From assembly GCF_003967355.1 (NCBI RefSeq), contig NZ_BIFH01000043.1:62001-126000 (forward strand): 64,000 nucleotides of DNA. The letters run 5' to 3'. Position numbers and translations under genes: made by a program. This stretch comes from Embleya hyalina. Lineage in GTDB: Bacteria; Actinomycetota; Actinomycetes; Streptomycetales; Streptomycetaceae. Position 1 is the first letter of the stretch. Every line of letters starts with the position of its first letter. A model generated the notes under the pieces. The model was not told the DNA's origin and did not search any database. It was given only the letters and a program-made list of their open reading frames with translations. Positions 15,691 through 24,731 of this stretch are shown here, piece after piece.

Positions 15691-17865
15691 ATGGAGGAAC
15701 CACGCGTATCGCAGTTGTCTCCCGAATTGGTCCGGCTCGCCTCCGCGTTCGGGGTGGCCACGGAGTACGAGGGGTGGCGCGGCGAGGCCGTGCACGCCGC
15801 TCCCGCGACGGTGATAGCGGTGCTCGGCGCACTCGGGGTGGACGCGTCGACACCCGAGGCGGCCCGGGCCGCGCTGGCGGCGCGGGACGAGGCGCGCCGG
15901 ACCCGGCTGCTGCCTCCGGTGCTGGTGCTGCGCGCGGGCCGCGCGGCCGGCTTCACGGTCAACGTGCCGGTGGGGCACCGGGTCGAGTTGTGGATCGAAC
16001 TGGAGGACGGCGGGGTCCGGCGCGACGTCGGTCCCGGCCCCGGGCCCGGTCCGCTGGGTGACCCGATCGGGGCCCACCGCATCCCCGCCGACCTGCCGCT
16101 GGGCTGGCACACCCTGCACGCGCGCTGCTCGCCCGAGCCGGAGGAGTCGCTGGGCTCCGGCGGCGTGCCGAGCGCGAATGGCGAGGGTGTGTCCGCGTCG
16201 TGCGCGATCGCGATCACCCCGACCGTGCTGCCGGTGCCGGCGGAGCGGGCGTGGGGCTACATGGTCCAGCTCTACTCGCTGCCCTCGCGCCGCTCGTGGG
16301 GGATCGGCGACCTGGCCGACCTGGCCGACCTGGCCACGTGGTCGGCGCGGGCGCAGGGCGCCGGGTTCGTACTGGTAAACCCCCTGCACGCGGCCTCGCC
16401 GGTGCCGCCGGTGGAGCCCTCGCCGTATCTGCCGGTGAGCCGTCGCTTTCCGGATCCGATGTACGTGCGGGTCGAGGCCGTGCCCGAGTTCGCGTATCTG
16501 AGCCCGGTCGAGCGGGCGGTCGCCGAGGAGTTGCGGGCCTCGGCGGGCGACGGGTCGGACGGCGCGGATCGACTGGATCGGGACGCGGTCCGCACGGCCA
16601 AGCGGGCCGCCCTCGCGCTGGTCCACAAGGTGCCGCGGAGTCTGGGGCGCGACGCCGACTACCGGGCGTTCATCGCGCGCGAGGGCCAGTGGCTGACCGA
16701 CTTCGCCACCTGGTGTGCGCTGGTCGAGGAGTACGGCCCGACCTGGCGCGACTGGCCCGAGGAACTGCACGACCCGGACTCGCCCGAGGTCGCCGCGGTG
16801 CGCGAACGGCTGGCCGGGACGGTCGACTTCCACCGCTGGACCCAGTGGGTGCTGGCCGATCAGCTGCGCGCGGCGCAGGAGGCCGCGACGCGTGCGGGCA
16901 TGCCGGTGGGCGTGGTGCACGACCTCGCGGTCGGCGTGCACCCCGACGGGGCGGACGCGTGGGTGCTCGGCTCGGCCCGCGGCGGTGGGGTGCTGGCGCT
17001 CGGGGCGACGGGTGGGGCGCCGCCGGACGCGATGAACCAGATCGGGCAGGACTGGAACCAGCCCCCGTGGCATCCGCAGCGGTTGGCCGAGGCGGGCTAC
17101 GCGCCGTACCGGGAACTGCTGCGCGCGGTCTTTCGGCACGCGGGCGCGGTGCGGGTGGACCACGTGCTCGGGCTGTTCCGGTTCTGGTGGGTACCGAAGG
17201 GCAACAGCCCGGCCGAGGGCGCCTATGTGCGCTACGACCACGAGGCGATGGTCGGCATCCTGGCCCTGGAGGCGCATCGGGCGGGCGCGGTGGTGATCGG
17301 CGAGGACCTGGGCACGGTGGAGCCGTGGGTGCGCACGTACCTCGCCGAGCGCGGGATCCTGGGGACGTCGGTGTTGTGGTTCGAGCGCGACGACAAGGGC
17401 CGGCCGCTGCCGCCCGAGCAGTGGCGGGCGAGTTCGCTGGCGACGGTGACCACGCACGATCTGCCGCCCACCGCGGCCCGGCTCGCCGGGGAGCACATCG
17501 ACCTGTGGGAGCGGCTGCACCTGCTGGTGCGGGACGTGGAGGTGGAGCGGGCCGAGGACGTGGCCGACCGCGAGCAGTGGCTCGAACTGTTGCGCCGGCG
17601 CGGGTATCTGCGGCCGGGCGCGGGTGAACGGGAGACGGTCGAGGCGCTGCATCGGCTGCTCGCCGCGACGCCGTGCCGGTTGCTGGGGGTGTGGCTGCCG
17701 GACGGGGTGGGCGATCGGCGGCCGCAGAACCTGCCGGGCACCACGAACGAGTATCCGAACTGGCTGCTGCCGGTCGCCGACGGCGAGGGGCGGCGGGTCT
17801 GCCTGGAGGACCTGCCGGTGGATCCGCGCGCGGTGTCGCTGGCGCGGGCGCTGCGGGGTCGCTAG
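15691..17865 (+). CDS. malQ: 4-alpha-glucanotransferase (amylomaltase, GH77)
   Basis: A 724-residue cytoplasmic enzyme that disproportionates maltodextrins. The actinobacterial-type N-terminal extension covers residues ~1-180. The GH77 barrel shows P-S-P-Y-L-P-V-S-R-R-F, G-V-V-H-D-L-A-V-G-V, nucleophile Asp in V-R-V-D-H-V-L-G-L-F-R-F-W-W, acid/base in V-I-G-E-D-L-G-T-V-E, and T-T-H-D-L-P-P-T. The ATG at 15691 has a GATGCT hexamer 7 nt upstream and no ribosome-binding site, so leaderless expression is possible; MLAG four residues earlier is the alternative start. It may serve the same pathway as the GH13 alpha-glucosidase. Confidence 0.93.
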   Translation: MEEPRVSQLSPELVRLASAFGVATEYEGWRGEAVHAAPATVIAVLGALGVDASTPEAARAALAARDEARRTRLLPPVLVLRAGRAAGFTVNVPVGHRVELWIELEDGGVRRDVGPGPGPGPLGDPIGAHRIPADLPLGWHTLHARCSPEPEESLGSGGVPSANGEGVSASCAIAITPTVLPVPAERAWGYMVQLYSLPSRRSWGIGDLADLADLATWSARAQGAGFVLVNPLHAASPVPPVEPSPYLPVSRRFPDPMYVRVEAVPEFAYLSPVERAVAEELRASAGDGSDGADRLDRDAVRTAKRAALALVHKVPRSLGRDADYRAFIAREGQWLTDFATWCALVEEYGPTWRDWPEELHDPDSPEVAAVRERLAGTVDFHRWTQWVLADQLRAAQEAATRAGMPVGVVHDLAVGVHPDGADAWVLGSARGGGVLALGATGGAPPDAMNQIGQDWNQPPWHPQRLAEAGYAPYRELLRAVFRHAGAVRVDHVLGLFRFWWVPKGNSPAEGAYVRYDHEAMVGILALEAHRAGAVVIGEDLGTVEPWVRTYLAERGILGTSVLWFERDDKGRPLPPEQWRASSLATVTTHDLPPTAARLAGEHIDLWERLHLLVRDVEVERAEDVADREQWLELLRRRGYLRPGAGERETVEALHRLLAATPCRLLGVWLPDGVGDRRPQNLPGTTNEYPNWLLPVADGEGRRVCLEDLPVDPRAVSLARALRGR

Positions 17866-17944
17866 GGCGCGGGCGTGGGATGGGCCGCGTACGTGCGGAA
17901 GCCGCCGAGTGGGCGTGGGCCCGGTCGGCGGCTTCGGCGGAGGA

Positions 17945-18169
17945 TCAGCGCTTCTTCTTGATGATGTCCGGAAGCATCACGAGGCCCGCGATGACCACGA
18001 ACGCCAGGATCGGGATGCCGACGAAGACGGCCAGCGTCGTGCCGAGGCCCATGCTTGCGCCCGGCTCGTCGCCGTCGTCGCGGATGTTCGCGAAGGCGGG
18101 CGCCGAGATCAGCGACATGAGCGTGACAACGGCCGACACGGCCCCGGCGCGAAGTGCATTCCTGTTCAC
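17945..18169 (-). CDS. Small exported single-pass membrane protein
   Basis: About 74 residues: a signal peptide ending near A-P-A-F-A, a short acidic linker (I-R-D-D-G-D-E-P-G), one transmembrane helix (T-T-L-A-V-F-V-G-I-P-I-L-A-F-V-V-I) and a basic K-K-K-R tail facing the cytoplasm. Two adjacent GTG codons (18172 and 18169) could start; neither has a good ribosome-binding site. An ATG-started version from 18259 would add an Arg/Pro-rich leader before the signal peptide and is unlikely. Small proteins of this layout are found near pepN in Streptomyces; function unknown. Confidence 0.75.
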   Translation of the reverse strand: MNRNALRAGAVSAVVTLMSLISAPAFANIRDDGDEPGASMGLGTTLAVFVGIPILAFVVIAGLVMLPDIIKKKR

Positions 18170-18250
18170 CACGGGGGTTACGCTACCGGGCCGGTGCGGT
18201 GGGGTGCGCACCGGGTTGACCCTTTCGGGGTGGGCCGACCTCCGGTCCGG

Positions 18251-18510
18251 TGGCCTCAAACGCCGGCCGGGCTGTTTGGCCTCAAGCGCCGGCCGGGCTG
18301 CTTGGCCTCAAACGCCGGCCGGGCTGTTTGGCCTCAGGCGCCGGCCGGGCTGTCTGGCCTTATGTGCCGGCCGGGCTGCTTGGCCTCAAGCGCCGGCCGG
18401 GGTGTTTGGCCTTATGGGACGGACGGGCTGCTTGGCCTCAAGTGCCGGCCGGGCTGTTTGGCCTTATGGGACGGACGGGGTGTGTGGTCTCCTTCGCCGG
18501 CCGGGCTGTT
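18251..18510. repeat. Tandem array of ten 26-bp units
   Basis: Ten contiguous 26-base units from 18251, consensus TGGCCTCAAGCGCCGGCCGG plus GCTGYT. Units 1-6 and 8 are close to consensus; 7 and 9 carry the variant CTTATGGGACGGACGGG; 10 is diverged. It lies between the small membrane protein and the stop of the second pepN. All frames through it are open and give periodic Gly/Leu/Arg/Pro peptides, which is an artefact of the repeat. There are no unique spacers, so it is not CRISPR. Confidence 0.92.
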
Positions 18511-18539
18511 TGGTGGTTGAGGGTTTTCAGCCCGGCCGG
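18497..18539 (-). terminator. Hairpin downstream of the second pepN, formed with the array edge
   Basis: CCGGCCGGGCTG at 18497-18508 in the last array unit pairs perfectly with CAGCCCGGCCGG at 18528-18539 (12-bp stem, 19-nt loop). It starts 18 nt after the pepN stop codon on the minus strand. Confidence 0.55.
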
Positions 18540-18556
18540 GGTTCGAGGGTGGTGGG

Positions 18557-21103
18557 TCAGTGGGTGTCTCGGGATTGGGCTCGGAGGCTTCGGGCTACGC
18601 CGTCGCGGCTTTCCAGGACCAGGCGGCGGAGGCCGGCCGGGTGGGTTGCGGAGGCCAGCCAGGCGTCTGTGCGGTTGAGGGTGTCCTCCGTGACCTGGAG
18701 GGTCGGGTAGAGGCCGACGACGATTTGTTGAGCGATCTCGTTGGTGCGGGTGGCCCACACGTCGGCGATCGCGTCGAAGTAGCGCTCCGTGTACGTGGCG
18801 AGCAGGGCTCGTTGGGCGGGCTGGACGAAGCCGCCGATCACCGCTGCCTGGGTGGCGTTCGGGAGGGCGTCGGATTCGACCACCGCCGCCCACGCCGCGT
18901 CCTTGGCCTCGGCGGTCGGGCGGGCCGCGCGGGCCGCCTCCGCGTAGCGTTGGCCGGCCGCGGTGGAGTCGCGCTCCAGTTCGGCCAGTACGTCGGCCTC
19001 GCTCGCCCCGCCGGTCGCGGACAGCCGCAGCAGCAGCGTCCAGCGCAGGTCCGCGTCGATCGCCAGGCCCTCGACCGTCTCGGTGCCGTCGAGCAGGCCG
19101 CGCAGGATCGCCAGGTGGTCCGGTCGCGCGGCCACCGTCGACAGGCAGCGGGTCCAGGCCAGCTGGTGGTCGCTGCCGGGCTCGGCCGCCCGCAGGAACC
19201 GCTCGGCCACGACCGCGAGTTCGGCCAGCGAGCGCTCGCGGTGCGCCGGGTCGACGTACAGCTCCAACGCGCTGGTGACCTGGCGCTGGAGCGACTGGAC
19301 GATGTTGATGTCCCGCTCGCCGCCCGCGCCGGCCAGGACCAGCTTGAGGTAGTCGCTCGCCGCCATCTCCGCGTCGCGCGTCATGTCCCACGCAGCGGCC
19401 CAGCACAACGCGCGCGGCAGCGGCTCGACGAACTCGCCGATCGCCTCGGTGACGCAGGCCAGTGACTGCTCGTCGAGCCGGATCTTGGTGTAGGTCAGGT
19501 CGTCGTCGTTGAGCAGCACCACGTCCGGCCGGGCGCGCCCGACCAGTTCCGCGACCTCGGTGCGCGCGCCGGCGATGTCCAGCTCCAGCCGGTGGGTGCG
19601 CACCAGGCCCGCGTCGGTGCGGTCGTAGAAGCCGATCGCGATGCGGTGCGAGCGCAGCGTCGGCCACGCCTCCGGGGCCTCTTGGAGCACCGCGAAGGAG
19701 GTGATCACGCCGTCCGGGCCGAGTGAGATCTCGGGCCGCAGCGTGTTCACGCCCGCGGTCTCCAGCCACTCGCGCGACCACGCCTTCAGGTCCCGGCCGG
19801 AGGTTTCCTCCAGCGCGCCGAGCAGGTCGGCCAGCCGGCTGTTGCCCCACGCGTGCTTCTTGAAGTAGGCCCGCACTCCGGCGAAGAAGTTCTCGCTGCC
19901 GACGTAGGCGACCAGCTGCTTGAGCACCGAGGCGCCCTTGGCGTAGGTGATGCCGTCGAAGTTGACCTCGACGTCCTCCAGGTCCCGGATGTCGGCGAAG
20001 ATCGGGTGGGTGGACGGCAGTTGGTCCTGCCGGTAGGCCCACGTCTTCATCTTGTTGCCGAACGTGGCCCACGCGTGCGACCAGCGGGTCACCTCGGCCT
20101 GGCAGCGTACCGACGCGTAGGTGGCGAACGACTCGTTCAGCCACAGGTCGTCCCACCACTGCATGGTGACCAGGTCGCCGAACCACATGTGCGCCAGCTC
20201 GTGCAGGATGGTCTCGGCCCGCGTCTCGTAGGACGCGTCGGTGACCTTGGAGCGGAAGACGTAGTCCTCCAGGATCGTCACGCAGCCCGCGTTCTCCATC
20301 GCGCCCGCGTTGTACTCCGGTACGAAGAGCTGGTCGTACTTCCCGAACGGGTACGGGAAGTCGAACTGCCCCAGGAAGTAGTCGAAGCCCTGCTTGGTGA
20401 CGTCGAAGATGGCGTCGGCGTCCAGGTGCGGCGCGAGCGAGGAGCGGCAGTACACGCCGAGCGGCACCACGGTGCCGTCGGCGGCGGTGTAGGCGTCGTG
20501 GACCGCGTGATAGTGGCCCGCGACCAGCGCGGTGATGTAGGTGGAGATCCGGGGGGTCGGCTCGAACGCCCACACCGAGGCGCCGTCGGTGCCCGCCGTC
20601 GGCTCGGGGGTGGGCGAGCAGGAGACCACCCGCCAGTCGCTCGGCGCGGTGATGGTGAACGCGAACGTGGCCTTGAGGTCGGGCTGTTCGAAGTTGGCGA
20701 ACACCCGGCGGGCGTCGGCCACCTCGAACTGGGTGTAGAGGTAGGTCTTGCCGTCGACCGGGTCGAGGAAGCGGTGCAGGCCCTCGCCGGTGTTCATGTA
20801 GGCGCAGGACGCCACCACGCGCAGCTCGTTGCTCTCGGCCAGGTCGGCGAGCGCGATCCGACCGTCCGTGAACACCGCGTCGACGTCGAGCGCGGTGCCG
20901 TTGAGGGTGATCTCGTGCACCTCGGGGGCGATCAGATCGACGAAGGTCGCCGCGCCTGGCTCGGTACACCCGAACCGCACCACGGTCGTGGACGGGAACG
21001 TCGCCCCGGTGCCGGTCAGGTCGAGGGTGATGTCGTACGAGTCGACGGTGAGGATCCGGGCCCGCTCGCGGGCCTCGTCACGCGTCAGGTTGGTACCGGG
21101 CAC
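18557..21103 (-). CDS. pepN: Aminopeptidase N (M1 zinc metallopeptidase), second paralogue
   Basis: An 848-residue cytosolic enzyme removing N-terminal residues from peptides. It carries the exopeptidase motif G-A-M-E-N and the zinc site H301-E302-L-A-H305 with E324 in L-W-L-N-E-S-F, followed by the long C-terminal ERAP-like helical domain. The GTG at 21103 follows AAGGAGCG. It lies 89 nt after its paralogue on the same strand, so the two are probably one transcription unit. The pair shares long near-identical blocks, for example Y-P-F-G-K-Y-D-Q-L-F-V-P-E-Y-N. It differs from copy 1 in the catalytic neighbourhood (T-M-Q-W-W versus T-P-R-W-W), so specificity may have diverged. Confidence 0.93.
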   Translation of the reverse strand: MPGTNLTRDEARERARILTVDSYDITLDLTGTGATFPSTTVVRFGCTEPGAATFVDLIAPEVHEITLNGTALDVDAVFTDGRIALADLAESNELRVVASCAYMNTGEGLHRFLDPVDGKTYLYTQFEVADARRVFANFEQPDLKATFAFTITAPSDWRVVSCSPTPEPTAGTDGASVWAFEPTPRISTYITALVAGHYHAVHDAYTAADGTVVPLGVYCRSSLAPHLDADAIFDVTKQGFDYFLGQFDFPYPFGKYDQLFVPEYNAGAMENAGCVTILEDYVFRSKVTDASYETRAETILHELAHMWFGDLVTMQWWDDLWLNESFATYASVRCQAEVTRWSHAWATFGNKMKTWAYRQDQLPSTHPIFADIRDLEDVEVNFDGITYAKGASVLKQLVAYVGSENFFAGVRAYFKKHAWGNSRLADLLGALEETSGRDLKAWSREWLETAGVNTLRPEISLGPDGVITSFAVLQEAPEAWPTLRSHRIAIGFYDRTDAGLVRTHRLELDIAGARTEVAELVGRARPDVVLLNDDDLTYTKIRLDEQSLACVTEAIGEFVEPLPRALCWAAAWDMTRDAEMAASDYLKLVLAGAGGERDINIVQSLQRQVTSALELYVDPAHRERSLAELAVVAERFLRAAEPGSDHQLAWTRCLSTVAARPDHLAILRGLLDGTETVEGLAIDADLRWTLLLRLSATGGASEADVLAELERDSTAAGQRYAEAARAARPTAEAKDAAWAAVVESDALPNATQAAVIGGFVQPAQRALLATYTERYFDAIADVWATRTNEIAQQIVVGLYPTLQVTEDTLNRTDAWLASATHPAGLRRLVLESRDGVARSLRAQSRDTH

Positions 21104-21192
21104 GCTGCGCTCCTTGTGGGATGGGCGCCGCCGGGATGGGCGGCCGACGGACCGGGCCCCGCCGCGGTCGGCGGCGGGGTCCGGGAGGGACT

Positions 21193-23736
21193 TCAGTTGC
21201 GCCGGTCGCGCCCGCGCGCTCGGAGGGCGCGGGCCACGTCGTCGCGGCATTCCAGGACCAGGCGGCGCAGGGCCGGCACCGGTTCGGCGGCGGCCAGCCA
21301 GTCGTCGGTGCGGCGCAACGTGTCGGGGTCGATCCGGCCCGACGGGTACAGACCGACCACGATGCGCCGCGCGATCTCGATCGAGCGGTCCCGCCAGACC
21401 GGGGTGAGGGCGGCGAAGTAGCGGTCGACGTACGGGTCGGTCAGCTCCTCCTGGCCGGCGGCGGCGAAGCCGGCGATCACCGCGCCGAGCGTGGCGTTGG
21501 GCAGTTCGTCGGTCTCCACCGCCAGGTGCCACGCCTCGGCCTTGGCCTCGGCGGTGGGCCGTGCGGCGCGGCATTCGATCGCGTGCCGCCGGCCCGCGGC
21601 GGTACCGTCGCGCTCGAGTTCGGCGGCGATCTCGGGCTCGTCGGCGGCGCCGCCCGCGCACAGCGCGCGCAACATCGCCCAGCGCAGCTCGGTGTCCATG
21701 GCCAGTCCGGGGATCTCCTGCCCACCGGCCAACAGCTCGCGCAGGAAGGCGAGTTCGTCGGGTGTCCCGGAGGCCGAGGCCAGGCAGCGGGCCCAGGCCA
21801 GCTGGTGGTCGCCGCCGGCCGGCGCGGCCCGCAGCCGGTCGGCGGCACCGGTCGCGAGCCGGTGCAGCGCCTCGGCCCGGAACGCCGGGTCGGTGTAGTG
21901 GTCCAGGCCGGTCTTGACCTGGGTGTGCAGCTTCTGCACCACGCCCACGTCGCTCTCCCGACCCGCGTGCCGCAGCACCAGGTCCAGGTAGTCGCGGGCG
22001 GACAGCTCGCCGTCGCGGGTCATGTCCCACGCCGCGCCCCAGCACAGGGCGCGGGCCAGCGAGGAGTCGATCGTGCCGAGCGAGTCGAGCAGGGTCCGCC
22101 ACGACTCGGGGTCGAAGCGCACCTTCGCGTAGGTGAGGTCGTCGTCGTTGAGCAGGATCAGCGGGGTGCGGACGCGGCCGACCAGCGCCGGTACCTCGGT
22201 GCGCGTGCCGACCACGTCCACCTCGACCCGGGCGACACGCTCGGCGCCGTCGTACAGGCCGATCGCGATCCGGTGCGGGCGCAGCGTCGGGAAGCCCGGT
22301 GAGGCCTCCTGGAGCACGGCGAAGGAGGTGATCACCCCGGCGGCGTCGGTCTCGATCGCCGGCCGCAGCGTATTGACGCCGGAGGTCTCCAGCCAGTCCG
22401 TCGACCAGGACTTCAGGTCCCGGCCGGAGGTCTCCTCCAGGGCGGTGAGGAAGTCGGCGAGGGTGGTGTTGCCCCAGGCGTGCGTGCGGAAGTAGGACCG
22501 GGCGCCCGCGAAGAACTCGTCCTCGCCGACGTAGGCGACCAGCTGCTTGAGCACCGAGGCGCCCTTGGCGTAGGTGATCCCGTCGAAGTTGAGCTTGGCG
22601 TCCTCCAGGTCGTTGATCACCGCCACGATGGGGTGGGTGGTGGGCAACTGGTCCTGGCGATACGCCCAGTCCTTGCGGCGGGCGGCGAAGCTGGTCCAGG
22701 CGTCGGTCCAGCGGGTGGCCGCGCCCTGCGAGTAGGCGCCCATGAAGTCCGCGAAGGACTCCTTCAGCCACAGGTCGTCCCACCAGCGCGGGGTGACCAG
22801 GTCGCCGAACCACATGTGCGCCATCTCGTGCAGGAGCACGTTGGCACGGCCCTCGTACGCGGAGTCGGTGACCTTGGAGCGGAAGACGTATTCCTCGGTG
22901 AAGGTGACCGCGCCCGGGTTCTCCATCGCGCCGAGGTTGTACTCGGGTACGAAGAGCTGGTCGTACTTCCCGAACGGGTAGGGGAAGTCGAACCGGTCGT
23001 GGAACAGGTCCAGGCCCTGCTTGGTGACCGCGAAGATCTCCTCGTGGTCGAACGACTCGGCCAGCGACGCGCGGCAGAAGCCGCCGAGCGGGACCACCAG
23101 ACCGGCGTCGCCGGTGTAGCTGTCGAAGACCGCGTGGTACGGACCGGCGATTATCGCGGTCAGGTAGGTGGAGATCCGCGGCGTGGGGGCGAAGTCCCAG
23201 CGGGCCACCCCCTCGCGGACCGGCTCCGGGGTCGGGGTGGTCGAGTTGGACACCACCCGCCAGTCGGCCGGCGCGGTGATCGAGAACCGGAACGAGGCCT
23301 TGAGGTCGGGCTGCTCGAAGTTGGCGAACACCCGGCGCGAGTCGGCCGGTTCGTACTGGGTGTAGAGGTAGATCCGATCGTCGACGGGGTCGACGAAGCG
23401 GTGCAGACCCTCGCCGGTGCGGCTGTAGGCGCACGAGGCGAGTACGCGCAGTTCGTTGGCGCCCTCGACGAGGTCGGTCAGCAGCACGCGGGTGCCGTCG
23501 AAGACCTCGGCGGGATCGAGTACCCGGCCGTTGAGCACGACCTCGTGCACTTCCGGGGCGAGCAGGTCCACGAACGTGGCCGCACCCGCCTCTCGGCATC
23601 CGAAACGGAGCACCGTCTCGGAGTGGAACGTCTCCGTGCTGTCGGTGCTGACGTCGAGCCTGACGTCGTAGTCCTCGACGCTCAGGATCCGGGCCCGCTC
23701 GCGGGCCTCCTCGCGGGTCAGGTTCCTGCCGGGCAC
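21193..23736 (-). CDS. pepN: Aminopeptidase N (M1 zinc metallopeptidase), first paralogue
   Basis: An 847-residue M1 aminopeptidase with an intact active site: G-A-M-E-N-P-G-A-V, H303-E304-M-A-H307, and E326 in L-W-L-K-E-S-F. Domain order is an N-terminal saddle (about 1-190), a thermolysin-like domain (190-440), then a helical C-terminal domain. GTG start with AGGGAG upstream. It is the promoter-proximal member of a tandem duplicate pair and lies divergent from the nitroreductase-like gene. M. tuberculosis has a single pepN (Rv2467) at this position. Which copy keeps the ancestral role cannot be told from sequence alone. Confidence 0.93.
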   Translation of the reverse strand: MPGRNLTREEARERARILSVEDYDVRLDVSTDSTETFHSETVLRFGCREAGAATFVDLLAPEVHEVVLNGRVLDPAEVFDGTRVLLTDLVEGANELRVLASCAYSRTGEGLHRFVDPVDDRIYLYTQYEPADSRRVFANFEQPDLKASFRFSITAPADWRVVSNSTTPTPEPVREGVARWDFAPTPRISTYLTAIIAGPYHAVFDSYTGDAGLVVPLGGFCRASLAESFDHEEIFAVTKQGLDLFHDRFDFPYPFGKYDQLFVPEYNLGAMENPGAVTFTEEYVFRSKVTDSAYEGRANVLLHEMAHMWFGDLVTPRWWDDLWLKESFADFMGAYSQGAATRWTDAWTSFAARRKDWAYRQDQLPTTHPIVAVINDLEDAKLNFDGITYAKGASVLKQLVAYVGEDEFFAGARSYFRTHAWGNTTLADFLTALEETSGRDLKSWSTDWLETSGVNTLRPAIETDAAGVITSFAVLQEASPGFPTLRPHRIAIGLYDGAERVARVEVDVVGTRTEVPALVGRVRTPLILLNDDDLTYAKVRFDPESWRTLLDSLGTIDSSLARALCWGAAWDMTRDGELSARDYLDLVLRHAGRESDVGVVQKLHTQVKTGLDHYTDPAFRAEALHRLATGAADRLRAAPAGGDHQLAWARCLASASGTPDELAFLRELLAGGQEIPGLAMDTELRWAMLRALCAGGAADEPEIAAELERDGTAAGRRHAIECRAARPTAEAKAEAWHLAVETDELPNATLGAVIAGFAAAGQEELTDPYVDRYFAALTPVWRDRSIEIARRIVVGLYPSGRIDPDTLRRTDDWLAAAEPVPALRRLVLECRDDVARALRARGRDRRN

Positions 23737-23975
23737 TGGATCACTCCCTGGTTGGCTGCGGTCCCGGCGATCCTTTCACGGCGCGGGTGCGCCTGTCGGC
23801 CCGGTTGTTCGGGAATGGCGGGCCGCGGTCGCCCGTTGCACAGTCGACGCCGGCCGTGCGGGCGTCGGTATGTCCGACCCGCGCTCGTCGCCGGCCGGGC
23901 GTACCGCATCGTGGACCAGGCGGCATCGGACGCGACTCGCACGACCCGATACACAGGACCGAGAGGAACCCCGCA

Positions 23976-24605
23976 GTGACCACCAAGGACAACGGCTCCG
24001 CCCGCGATGTCGCGCACTTCTGGTTCGACCCGCTGTGTCCGTGGGCGTGGATGACCTCGCGCTGGATGCTCGAGGTGGAGCGGATCCGCCCCGTGGACGT
24101 GCAGTGGCACGTGATGAGCCTGTCGGTGCTCAACAGCGGTCGGGACGACATACCCGAGGCGTACAAGGAGATGCTGGAGCGCGGCTGGGGCCCGGTGCGG
24201 GTGTGCATCGCCGCCGAGCAGCGGTTCGGCAACGAGGTACTGCTGCCGCTGTACACGGCGCTCGGCACCCGCCGGCACCCGGGCGGCGAGGAGTTCTCGC
24301 GCGAGATGATCGAGGCGGCGCTGACCGAGGCCGGGCTGCCCACCGATCTCGCCGACGCGGCCGACTCGACCGAGTACGACGAGGCGCTGATCAAGTCGCA
24401 CCACGACGGCATGGACCGGGTGGGCATGGACGTCGGCACCCCGGTGATCAGCGTCAACGGCGTGTCCTTCTTCGGCCCGGTGGTGACCCCGGCGCCCAAG
24501 GGCGAGGACGCGGGCCGGCTGTGGGACGGTGTGGTGCTGGTCGCGGGCACTCCCGGCTTCTTCGAGATCAAGCGCACCCGGGACCAGGGACCGATCTTCG
24601 ACTGA
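23976..24605 (+). CDS. DsbA-like protein of the mycothiol-dependent nitroreductase (Rv2466c) family
   Basis: A 209-residue thioredoxin-fold protein. The active-site region reads W-F-D-P-L-C-P-W-A-W-M-T-S-R-W-M, followed by V-M-S-L, W-G-P-V-R-V-C-I-A-A-E-Q and the cis-Pro segment V-G-T-P-V-I-S-V-N-G-V-S-F-F-G-P-V. In Rv2466c as I remember it the motif is C-P-W-C; here the second Cys is Ala, leaving a single catalytic Cys that could still form a mixed disulfide with mycothiol. No signal peptide, so cytoplasmic. GTG start with GAGAGGA upstream. Divergent from the pepN pair as in M. tuberculosis. Confidence 0.87.
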   Translation: MTTKDNGSARDVAHFWFDPLCPWAWMTSRWMLEVERIRPVDVQWHVMSLSVLNSGRDDIPEAYKEMLERGWGPVRVCIAAEQRFGNEVLLPLYTALGTRRHPGGEEFSREMIEAALTEAGLPTDLADAADSTEYDEALIKSHHDGMDRVGMDVGTPVISVNGVSFFGPVVTPAPKGEDAGRLWDGVVLVAGTPGFFEIKRTRDQGPIFD

Positions 24606-24719
24606 CGATCCCGCCGGGCCGGGATCGGCGGCTCGCACCGGCCGTCGGCGGTTTCGACTGACCGGATGAAACCTGTCGATTCCGGCCCGGAAACGGCTAC
24701 AAAGTAAGACAAAGCTAAT

Positions 24720-24731
24720 TAATCTGGATAA
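24720..24731 (+). promoter_or_regulatory. Leaderless promoter (-10 TAATCT)
   Basis: TAATCT at 24720-24725 is followed by six bases and the ATG at 24732. It sits in a local AT-rich stretch (about 24697-24733) that stands out strongly from the GC-rich surroundings. Confidence 0.6.

Noticed and set aside
18251-18510. CRISPR array.
   Set aside because: Units are contiguous with no unique spacers, repeats are too short, and no cas gene is nearby.
18210-18710. Open frames through the 26-bp array giving periodic Gly-Leu-Arg-Pro-Gly-Cys peptides.
   Set aside because: 26 is not a multiple of 3, so the apparent peptide periodicity cycles through frames; no start signal and open on both strands.
21104-23599. 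Extension of the second pepN upstream into one 1680-residue protein.
   Set aside because: The upstream part is antisense-frame shadow over the first pepN; the GTG at 21103 has its own AAGGAGCG and matches the paralogue's start.
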